NCBI RefSeq assembly: GCF_900110105.1
Contig: NZ_FOCL01000009.1
Location: 1 to 64,000, forward strand
Source: Mucilaginibacter gossypiicola
GTDB lineage: Bacteria; Bacteroidota; Bacteroidia; Sphingobacteriales; Sphingobacteriaceae
DNA: 64,000 nt
Direction: 5' to 3'
The notes under the pieces are model-generated. The model was not told where the DNA came from, did not search any database, and saw only the letters and a list, made by a program, of their open reading frames with translations. This document shows, piece by piece, positions 45,507 through 53,264 of this stretch. The stretch's first letter is position 1; every line of letters begins with the position of its first letter. The position numbers were made by a program, and so were the translations under genes.

Positions 45507-47117
45507 ATGAGAAGACTTAACTATATCATCATGTTTATCCTGCTGATGCTCACAATGGAGGCATGCAAAAAGGATAAAACAATTTATTCCGATCCCTATG
45601 GGGACGGAAAGCCACCATTAGGCGTAACTCTCAGCCCCGACGCAATACCTGCACCGGCAAACGGGGCAGTGGGTACCGAGGTAACGTTCAAGGCTACCGG
45701 TCTTGTCCCTTATAAAGACAAAATAAAGTTCATGTTCAACGGCGAACCTGGTCAGGTTATCGAAGTAACGGAATCAACAATTAAAGTGAAAGTACCTCCC
45801 TTTGGCAGCACAGGTATTACGTCAATCGCTATCGATGATCAGTTAGTGCTCGGGCCGCTATTTAAGGTGTCGGGGTTAATCAATATCGATCCTTCATTCA
45901 GGGCTACAGCCGGAGCAAACAATACAGTAAACCAGGTTTACCCACTTGCTGATGGACGGAACCTTGTACTGGGCTGGTTCACCAATTATGATAATAAAGG
46001 GATCATCACGCCCCTCAACCGGATTGTAAGAACATCGGCTGATGGTGAATTTGACCGCACTTTCCGCACAGGTAAAGCAGCAAACGGATCATTATCAAGG
46101 GTGATAGAACTTGGCGGAAAATACGTTATCGCGGGCGGCTTCAGCGGGTACAATCAGCGTACAGAAAACATCAGCAATATTACCACTTTAAATGTTGATG
46201 GCAGTATTGATACTATTGGTGTCAAAACCTACCGGCGCCCATCACAAACTGATACAACCAAATACTTTCCGAAGTTTAATGGCGGCACTAATGACTATAT
46301 ATCTAAAATATACAAGCATCAGAACAAGATACTGGCAACAGGAAATTTCAGATACTATGTACGCAGGGTTTATACCGAACATAATCATGACTTTAGTCGC
46401 GACACGGTGATTCTTGATAGTACAGAGATAAGGCAGGTGGCCCGCTTTAACCTGGATGGCACACTTGACAAAGCCTATCGCTTTAACATAGCAACTAATA
46501 AAGGTCAGCCTTCGGCAAACGGCCCTGTTGATTCGTACATGCATACCGATGCTGATCAGCTGGAGAAACTGGTGCTGTTTGGAAGCTTTACTACGTTTGA
46601 TTCCAAAGCCGCAGGTCGTTTGGTTCGCTTAAGCGCCGACGGAACTATTGACGACTCATTTAAAACCGGTACGGGTACCGATAACAGTATCTCTTCCTTA
46701 ACATACAACCCTGTTACCAAAAAATATTTGATAACAGGCATATTCAGAACGTACGATGGCAAATCGGCTATTAGCATGGCGCTGGTTAACCTTGATGGTT
46801 CTCTTGATCAAACCTTCGTAGCCAAAACATTTGAAGGAGGCTACCCCGGTTTTGCCCGCCAGCTCAATGATGGGTTGATAGTGGTTAGCGGCAGCTTTAA
46901 AAAATATGATAATGTTACTCGTAACGGTTTTATGGTTCTAAATACCAAAGGCGAGCTTGCCGGTAGCTATAATACCACCGGCCCATTTATAGGTAGCTTG
47001 TCTGACATCATTGAAACCAAATCGACTGATGGTAAACGGGCATTATTGCTCATCGGTAGCATTTATCGCTTTGATAACACCCCGGTTAACAATATCATAC
47101 GTGTAACCATTGAATAA
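45507..47117 (+). CDS. IPT/TIG and delta-60 repeat lipoprotein (DUF5008-like)
   Basis: A 536-residue lipoprotein, signal ending TMEAC with mature CKKDK, started at ATG 45507 rather than the TTG at 45501. Residues about 35-125 look like an IPT/TIG domain (AVGTEVTFKATGLVPYKDKIKFMFNG). The rest carries at least five delta-60 repeats, recognised by ADGEFDRTF, LDGTLDKAY, ADGTIDDSF, LDGSLDQTF and similar motifs, forming a likely beta-propeller. The arrangement fits DUF5008 proteins I recall from SusCD loci. It is likely a surface glycan-binding protein. Confidence 0.82.
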   Translation: MRRLNYIIMFILLMLTMEACKKDKTIYSDPYGDGKPPLGVTLSPDAIPAPANGAVGTEVTFKATGLVPYKDKIKFMFNGEPGQVIEVTESTIKVKVPPFGSTGITSIAIDDQLVLGPLFKVSGLINIDPSFRATAGANNTVNQVYPLADGRNLVLGWFTNYDNKGIITPLNRIVRTSADGEFDRTFRTGKAANGSLSRVIELGGKYVIAGGFSGYNQRTENISNITTLNVDGSIDTIGVKTYRRPSQTDTTKYFPKFNGGTNDYISKIYKHQNKILATGNFRYYVRRVYTEHNHDFSRDTVILDSTEIRQVARFNLDGTLDKAYRFNIATNKGQPSANGPVDSYMHTDADQLEKLVLFGSFTTFDSKAAGRLVRLSADGTIDDSFKTGTGTDNSISSLTYNPVTKKYLITGIFRTYDGKSAISMALVNLDGSLDQTFVAKTFEGGYPGFARQLNDGLIVVSGSFKKYDNVTRNGFMVLNTKGELAGSYNTTGPFIGSLSDIIETKSTDGKRALLLIGSIYRFDNTPVNNIIRVTIE

Positions 47118-47145
47118 CTTAAGAGAACTTATAATCCATAAAGAG

Positions 47146-48846
47146 ATGCAGAACAGGAAAAAATATAAACAAATCATTTTTTCAATTATTTGTGCATTGG
47201 CTGTCGCAACAGTATCATGTAATAAGGATTTTGTGCGCACGCTGCCCGATAAAAACTATACAGATACGGCCAAAGCAACATCCGGCGAACGTAAGGTTTT
47301 ATACCTGATTGTTGACGGGGCCAGAGGCTCATCAGTAAATAGTGCCAATGTGCCTAATATTAAAGCATTACTGCCCAGTTCAATTTACAGTTGGGTTGCC
47401 TTGAGCGATCCGGATTCGACCCGCGATGTAAGCAACTGGGCCAATATGCTCACTGGTGTAAAGAAAGAAAAACACAAGATCTTGTCGGATGATTTTACCG
47501 GAAACAACCTGGCAACTTACCCGGTTTTTTTTGAAAGGATAAAAGAAGAAAAGCCAAACGCTAAAATCGTTTCGTTTGCTTCGTCTGCTATTTTCAAAAA
47601 CAAGTTAACGCAGGGTACTGCTGTGAGCGAGTTATACGATACCGATGAGCAAATCAAAACAGCTGTAGTTAATGACCTGAATACCGACACCGCCCAACTG
47701 ATAGTTGGCCATTTTAATGACATCAGAGAAGCCGGGGCCAAATATGGCTTTGATAATTCATCGTCGCAGTATAAAGCCTCCATTGAAAAATTTGACGGTT
47801 ATGTAGGCGAGATTGTTAGCGCCCTGAAAAAACGGAAAAACTACGTTAATGAAGATTGGCTGGTAGTGATAGCATCAAGCGGTGGTGGTAAATTTAATAT
47901 CCCGGCTAACGAAAATGATAATACCGTTTTCAGCAATACTGCCGCCAATACGTTCACCATTTATTACAATCCAAAATATAAACAAAGGGTAATAGGTAAA
48001 CCATTTACAGGCAACAGGTATTTAGGCCGTACAGTGCGTTTGAAAGATACAGGCATAAGGGCCGAAATTGATACCGCTGATATTTTCAACATCGATGACA
48101 CTACCAAGTTCACCATTGAGCTAAAGGTTAAAAAAAATGAGGATAAATTCTTCTGGCCAAGTATTTTGGGTAAAAGGGCACAATGGTCGTCAGGACATCC
48201 GGGCGTTGGCTGGGTAATTTACCTGGAAGATGCTTACTGGTATTTTGAATATCGCGGTACAAAGGATGGTGATTACCACCAATGCCGTGGTGCCGACCTA
48301 CAGAAAGGCAGATGGGAAAATCTTTCTGTTAAATGCGAAATACGTGCAGGCAAGCGATATATCAGAACCTACACCAACGGAGTTTTTGATAATGAATTGG
48401 AAATAACCGCCTCGGGTAGTCTCGCCAACAACAGCCCGCTTAAACTGGGTTATTTAAACGGAACCGGGCATGGTACACCTGATGTGTATGTAACTGATAT
48501 CAGATTTTTTAAGGTTGACGTGCCGGATGCAGTGATCGGAAATTATGCTTGCGAAACATCTATAAGTGAAGGTCACCCCTATTATACTTTCCTGGCAGCT
48601 TACTGGCCAGGCACAGATGGGCAGGGCGATAAAATAAGGGATATAGGCCCTCAGGCCCGTGACTTTCAATTAAAAGGAAATTACCAGTGGGAAGATTTTA
48701 ACGATCTGATATGTCCGCCGCCGGCCGGTGCGCTGGCTCAGTTTGTTCCGCAAACGGCAGATATTCCTGCACAAATAATAAACTGGTTCAGAATACCGAA
48801 CCGGCAGGCCTGGGGGCTTGACGGACGCGTTTGGCTTGATCAGTAA
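47146..48846 (+). CDS. Lipoprotein with alkaline-phosphatase-like and LamG-like domains (DUF4983-like)
   Basis: A 566-residue lipoprotein; ATG 47146 is used because the in-frame TTG at 47110 lies inside the upstream gene. The signal ends TVSC. Residues about 48-270 resemble the phosphodiesterase/alkaline-phosphatase fold: KVLYLIVDGARGSSV, NWANMLTGVKKEKHKI, KKRKNYVNEDWLVVIASSGGG. Not all metal ligands are obvious. A concanavalin/LamG-like sandwich (about 290-460; TIELKVKKNEDKFFWPSIL, RYIRTYTNG) and a C-terminal tail resembling DUF4983 follow. It could hydrolyse a phosphoester on a surface ligand, or be a non-catalytic binder. Confidence 0.75.
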   Translation: MQNRKKYKQIIFSIICALAVATVSCNKDFVRTLPDKNYTDTAKATSGERKVLYLIVDGARGSSVNSANVPNIKALLPSSIYSWVALSDPDSTRDVSNWANMLTGVKKEKHKILSDDFTGNNLATYPVFFERIKEEKPNAKIVSFASSAIFKNKLTQGTAVSELYDTDEQIKTAVVNDLNTDTAQLIVGHFNDIREAGAKYGFDNSSSQYKASIEKFDGYVGEIVSALKKRKNYVNEDWLVVIASSGGGKFNIPANENDNTVFSNTAANTFTIYYNPKYKQRVIGKPFTGNRYLGRTVRLKDTGIRAEIDTADIFNIDDTTKFTIELKVKKNEDKFFWPSILGKRAQWSSGHPGVGWVIYLEDAYWYFEYRGTKDGDYHQCRGADLQKGRWENLSVKCEIRAGKRYIRTYTNGVFDNELEITASGSLANNSPLKLGYLNGTGHGTPDVYVTDIRFFKVDVPDAVIGNYACETSISEGHPYYTFLAAYWPGTDGQGDKIRDIGPQARDFQLKGNYQWEDFNDLICPPPAGALAQFVPQTADIPAQIINWFRIPNRQAWGLDGRVWLDQ

Positions 48847-48875
48847 AAGTTAACCATTACCAACTAAATTATTTG

Positions 48876-50312
48876 ATGATGAAAAAATATAAATATGTTT
48901 TGTTTATCGGATTAATTGTTCTGATAGCGGGAGCCTGCAGGCAAAATGATCTTGATGAGCTGAAACCAATTCAAAACACCGATAGGAACGTTTCCGGTGC
49001 AGGAGCCAATACGGGTGATGCAACTGCCGGTAACGAAATAGTTAAAGTGCCATTTAAAATATCTTTATCCGGCCCTGCAACTAAAGCATTTCAGGTGGGT
49101 ATAACGTTTAACAATGATACCGTAACCCAATTAATTGCAAATGGTACCCTTAAAAACACAGTAATACTGCCTGCAGGAGCAATTGATTACCCCAGTGTAA
49201 TCAACGTATCATTTGGCGCAGATACCGCAACATCGGTTGCCAGCGTCAGGTTATCAGCCATAGAAGCCAATTATGGTAAAAATGTGGCCTTTGCCTTTAA
49301 ACTCACTGATCCGGGCAAAGGCAACCAGATCAAAGGATCGCAATCAAACATCCTGGTGGTGCTTGATACCAAAAAGCTGGTTAAGGAAAGCGATATTCAT
49401 TACGTATCGCTTTTAAATGGCGGCGGCATTATGAATGTTGATTATCAAAAAAACTATACAACAACGCCGGCAGGTATCACCATTCCATTAACCATAAACC
49501 TGGCAGGCGTACCTGCCGGTGCATTTAATGTTAATGTGAAACTGAATATGGACACGATTGCCACTTTGGTAAGTAAAAAAGTGTTGCCTGATAATACTAT
49601 TGCGCTTAACCCCGATCAATTTTCTATTGACACCCTGATCAGGGTAAACTCTAATGCCAGTACCGCGATGATACGTCTATCAATTGGCTGGCCGGTTTTT
49701 GACGCCAACATTGCTGCCAATAAACGTTTTGGCTTTGTGGTGAGTTTGGCTAATCCGTCAAAACACATCCTGCATCCAACAAACAGCAAACTGATTGTGT
49801 TGGTACAACCAGAGGTTAACCTTGATAATAACTCATATATAACCGGCAATGGAACTGGTTTAAAAGCAGAATATTTCTCCAATAATCAGCTGCTCGATTT
49901 TGACGGCAGAAAGCCCGACCTTGTACAAATAGAACCCACTATTGATTGGCCTAATGATGGGGTTTGGCAAGCTGCGATACCAAGCATAAGTCATGATAAT
50001 TTCTCCACCAGGTGGACCGGCGAATTTCTTGCACCCGTTAGGGGTGAATACGTGTTCTGGCAGAATGAATGGGACGACGGATCAAGATTATACATAGATG
50101 GCAAGGCCATTATTAATGATTTCACAACCGAATGGGATAAGGACAGCCGTACAGCCAAAATATTCCTGGAACGTGGCAAACGTTATAAAATAGAAGCCGA
50201 TCACCGTGAAAACGTGGGCGGCCAGCGTGCCCGTTTAACTTTTGAAGTTCCATCGGCCGGCATCAATGGCAGAAGAATAATACCACAAAGCCAATTATTC
50301 CCCGCCCCTTAA
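48876..50312 (+). CDS. Lipoprotein with two DUF1735 domains and PA14
   Basis: A 478-residue lipoprotein; start at ATG 48876 or 48879. The signal ends IAGAC. Two DUF1735-type beta domains are seen at about 55-165 (VPFKISLSGPATKAFQVGITFN) and 200-312 (IPLTINLAGVPAGAFNVNVKLN), clearly related to each other. A PA14 domain (about 325-475) follows: GLKAEYFSNNQLLDF, FSTRWTGEFLAPVRGEYVFW, DDGSRLYIDGK, KRYKIEADHRENVGGQRARL. PA14 binds carbohydrate in several known proteins. It is probably a surface glycan-binding protein of this locus. Confidence 0.88.
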   Translation: MMKKYKYVLFIGLIVLIAGACRQNDLDELKPIQNTDRNVSGAGANTGDATAGNEIVKVPFKISLSGPATKAFQVGITFNNDTVTQLIANGTLKNTVILPAGAIDYPSVINVSFGADTATSVASVRLSAIEANYGKNVAFAFKLTDPGKGNQIKGSQSNILVVLDTKKLVKESDIHYVSLLNGGGIMNVDYQKNYTTTPAGITIPLTINLAGVPAGAFNVNVKLNMDTIATLVSKKVLPDNTIALNPDQFSIDTLIRVNSNASTAMIRLSIGWPVFDANIAANKRFGFVVSLANPSKHILHPTNSKLIVLVQPEVNLDNNSYITGNGTGLKAEYFSNNQLLDFDGRKPDLVQIEPTIDWPNDGVWQAAIPSISHDNFSTRWTGEFLAPVRGEYVFWQNEWDDGSRLYIDGKAIINDFTTEWDKDSRTAKIFLERGKRYKIEADHRENVGGQRARLTFEVPSAGINGRRIIPQSQLFPAP

Positions 50313-50348
50313 GCCTGTTATGCTAATTGATCAATGAAAATTAAGGAC

Positions 50349-51161
50349 ATGAAAAAAACATTGTACATTATATCGGTATTTTCAACAGTAGCCATGTTGT
50401 TTGCCGGATGTAAAAAAGATAAACCGGCCCCTCAGCCCGAACCGGATGAGCCCAAACCCCTTGCAGGTTTCACAGTAGCACGAACAGATAGTGTTGATTT
50501 TTTAAGCTATCAGTTCACCAGTACATCCACCAATTACAAAGATATCCTTTGGCAGTTTGGCGACGATAGCACATCGGCCGAAAAAGCACCTAAGCACAGG
50601 TATGCTTTTGATGGCTTGTATCACGTAACATTAACAGCCAGAAATTCACAGGGATATTCGGCTGCCCGAGAAATAATATTGAACGTTGCCGATCCTAACT
50701 TTGACCGCACCAAGGTTGGTGAAAGCTACTTTGCTACTATAGGAGGCACGCTCACCGTATCACGCGACAACGGCGGAGGCCCAAATGCAGGCGAGGGATC
50801 ACTAAAGGTGGTTGACGGCGATCCGAACACCAAATTTTTGCAATCGGGGTTCTCCGGCGATCTGGTGATGAAATATGAACTTAAAACCCCCGCGGTTGCA
50901 GGAGCTTATACCATGACATCGGCAAATGACTCCCCCGATCGTGATCCTAAAGGATGGATACTTCAAGGCTCTGAAGATGGCATACGCTGGATAAACCTGC
51001 ACAGCAAAAACAACGAAGTTTTTGCCAACCGCTTTCAGCGGATCCTGTACCACTTTAATAATAATGTGGCTTACAAGTTTTACAGGCTAAGCATCAAGGT
51101 TAATAATGGCAGCCGTGATTTCCAGATGGCTGAATGGACAGTTAATAAAAAACAACCGTAA
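50349..51161 (+). CDS. Lipoprotein with PKD and discoidin-like domains
   Basis: A 270-residue lipoprotein from ATG 50349, which has AAGGA just upstream; the frame is open from ATG 50334. Signal ends LFAGC. Residues about 40-110 are a PKD domain (ILWQFGDDSTSAEKAPKHRYAFDGLYHVTLTARN). Residues about 125-270 repeat the discoidin/F5-8C-like module of the FAS1 protein at 37772 (LTVSRDNGGGPNAGEGSLKV, MTSANDSPDRDPKGW, YKFYRLSIKV). It is the last gene of the operon, followed by a strong terminator. Confidence 0.88.
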   Translation: MKKTLYIISVFSTVAMLFAGCKKDKPAPQPEPDEPKPLAGFTVARTDSVDFLSYQFTSTSTNYKDILWQFGDDSTSAEKAPKHRYAFDGLYHVTLTARNSQGYSAAREIILNVADPNFDRTKVGESYFATIGGTLTVSRDNGGGPNAGEGSLKVVDGDPNTKFLQSGFSGDLVMKYELKTPAVAGAYTMTSANDSPDRDPKGWILQGSEDGIRWINLHSKNNEVFANRFQRILYHFNNNVAYKFYRLSIKVNNGSRDFQMAEWTVNKKQP

Positions 51162-51191
51162 AGACTGTTTGAATAACAAAAGTTGTATTGC

Positions 51192-51247
51192 ATATTCCGA
51201 TAAACAAAAAGCCGATTTTTCAGTCGGCTTTTTGTTTATCGGAATAT
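51192..51247. terminator. Bidirectional terminator between the operon and GH32
   Basis: Arms 51192-51215 and 51224-51247 are perfectly complementary over 24 bases, with an 8-base loop. Its A5 and T5 runs near the loop and T-rich loop give U-tails on both strands. It ends the 18-kb SusCD operon and the convergent GH32 gene. Confidence 0.88.
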
Positions 51248-51301
51248 TTTTCATTTAAGTTGATCAAAATTCTAAAGGGTGTGTAAGCAAATTGCTTTGG
51301 T

Positions 51302-52822
51302 CTATTCCCCCCTATTTAAATTCCACATCTTTAAACTTTTCACCACAGCTGCACCTTCCGAAAATAAGGCCAAACCAGTAGCATCTTTATCAGGATAGAT
51401 CATGGTCGAGATCACTTTTTCACCGTCGTTGCCAAACACTTCCAATGATGACCTGTCAAGCAATACCTTCACTTTAACAATACCATTTATTGCTTTCATG
51501 GGAGCCGTTTGTATCAAATTTTCCGGCGACTTATTGTCTTTTTCTGAGCCCGTGCAATCAACAAAAAGCAATTGCTTTTCTGCATCATAGCCTAATGTTA
51601 CTTTTTTATCCGTCCCGGCTTTTCCGACAACGTTAAAGCCTGCCTTCCTGGCATTCCTGATATCAAACTCAGCATCAATCCAATAAGCGTTTCCATTACC
51701 CGGTAATTTTAACCCGGCACCGTTTATATCGATGTTCGTTTTCTCAATAACTTTTCCCGTAGCATACTTATGCAGCGCCCTGGTTACGAAAACAGAAGGC
51801 AATTGATTAAGAACCAGCCCATCACCGGTGGTTTTTAGTGAAAGATCATGCGGAATAGACATTTGCCCTTTCCATGGGTAGGTTTCCTGGCGGCCATTTT
51901 GCAGCCACCCTAAAAGTATCTTTTTATTTTCCGGGGCATCCCGCCAGGCTATCGCAGCATAAAAAGCATCGCCATAGTCAACTTTTAATACCTTATTGGT
52001 TTCGTTAACACTTTTGAAAGTTATACCATCAAAATCGCCAACAAAGTATTGAATCAGCGGACCGTGTTCGCCTCCCGAGGAAACAAAAAGTACCCATTTG
52101 ATATTGTCGGGATTGCCGTCAACCACAAGGGGCAACAATGAAGGGCATTCCCAGCCATTTTTTGTAAAGCCTGCCGGCCCAAAGTCGCTCAGCTTGTTCC
52201 AGTCCTTTAAGTTCTTTGAACCGTAAAACCGCACCATATGATCGTCAACCATGGATACTGTCATGATCCATTGCTGCGTTGGCTGATACCAGAAAACGTT
52301 GGGATCGCGAAAGTCATGCATATTAAGATCAATAACCGGGTTGTGCGAATATTGCTTATAGCTTAAACCACCATCGTTACTATAGGCAATAAACTGTGAT
52401 TCTTTTTTCTGCTTAGGCTGATCGGCCGTAAAAATGGCCACCAGCGGCGGTTTGCCATTGATACCGAACCCGCTGGTATTGCTTTTATCCAATACCACCG
52501 AGCCCGAATAGATCCAGGTAGTGGTATCTTTTGTAATAACCTCAGGAATGGCAACAGGAAGATGTTTCCAGGCTATAAGGTCTTTACTCGTGGCATGCCC
52601 CCAGCTCATGTGCCCCCATTTATTTTCAAATGGATTATGCTGATAATATAAATTGAATTCTCCGTTTAAAAACACCAGTCCGTTTGGGTCGTTAGTCCAG
52701 TTTGCCGGTGGCGTAAAATGATAGGCAGGCCGCCAATGCGGAGTCGGTACAGCCTTTTCCTGGGCAAATACGTTGCCGGCAAGCGAAATTAAGCCAAGGC
52801 TTAATAGTTTAATCTTATTCAT
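51302..52822 (-). CDS. Secreted GH32 glycoside hydrolase (levanase/fructosidase type)
   Basis: A 506-residue fructan hydrolase with a Sec signal (ending NVFAQ). GH32 motifs are WTNDPNG (42-48) with nucleophile D45, RDP (172-174) and WECPS with acid E225. The N-terminal five-bladed propeller and a C-terminal beta-sandwich (KLPGNGNAYWIDAEFDI..., DRSSLEVFGNDGEKVISTMIYP) are both present. It would release fructose from levan, inulin or sucrose in the periplasm or outside. It is convergent to the SusCD operon with a shared terminator and therefore has its own promoter, so the link to that operon is only positional. Confidence 0.94.
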   Translation of the reverse strand: MNKIKLLSLGLISLAGNVFAQEKAVPTPHWRPAYHFTPPANWTNDPNGLVFLNGEFNLYYQHNPFENKWGHMSWGHATSKDLIAWKHLPVAIPEVITKDTTTWIYSGSVVLDKSNTSGFGINGKPPLVAIFTADQPKQKKESQFIAYSNDGGLSYKQYSHNPVIDLNMHDFRDPNVFWYQPTQQWIMTVSMVDDHMVRFYGSKNLKDWNKLSDFGPAGFTKNGWECPSLLPLVVDGNPDNIKWVLFVSSGGEHGPLIQYFVGDFDGITFKSVNETNKVLKVDYGDAFYAAIAWRDAPENKKILLGWLQNGRQETYPWKGQMSIPHDLSLKTTGDGLVLNQLPSVFVTRALHKYATGKVIEKTNIDINGAGLKLPGNGNAYWIDAEFDIRNARKAGFNVVGKAGTDKKVTLGYDAEKQLLFVDCTGSEKDNKSPENLIQTAPMKAINGIVKVKVLLDRSSLEVFGNDGEKVISTMIYPDKDATGLALFSEGAAVVKSLKMWNLNRGE

Positions 52823-53264
52823 ATGTTACAGGTATAATCTTTAGGTTTATGTTAGCTCCAATGTGTAAGAGCAAAATTTGGTTAATCCAATTCTGCCATT
52901 AAAGGCAAATCAAACGCAAAATAGCTAAATCGTTCTCAAAGCTAAAAATGCGGGTTTTAAACAATAAAAAAAACAGTTTTGATTAAAACTTTTGCTGTTG
53001 TGTATCACCAACTATGCAGAAGACCGTTGTCCTTTCAATCATCTGTTATGGTACAAACGCCTTGTCAACAAATCCGTCAGCATAATTTATGATTATAAAA
53101 AGGTATTGCTTTTGCTGATTATCTTATCAGACTTTTATACCTATGTGCAAAAAGATACCACGCCTAACTATACCTGCTATTGAAAAAATAATTATTTATT
53201 TTTTCAATATATTAATATATTAATTTTCAATAAATTAACACAATAAACACCTAAGCCCAATTTT
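52823..53264. other. 442-base spacer between GH32 and patatin genes
   Basis: The divergent start regions of GH32 and the patatin gene. A TAGCTTTG on the minus strand (52937-52944) is a candidate -7 box for GH32. Next to the patatin start is a perfect 13-base hairpin (ATTGAAAAAATAA 53179-53191, complement 53196-53208, loop 4) and a 14-base palindrome ATTAATATATTAAT (53211-53224). A 63-codon frame at 52992-53183 has no coding features. Confidence 0.55.

Noticed and set aside
52992..53183. 63-codon frame in the GH32/patatin spacer
   Set aside because: Cys/Lys-rich translation without domain; overlaps the AT-rich hairpin and likely promoter of the patatin gene.
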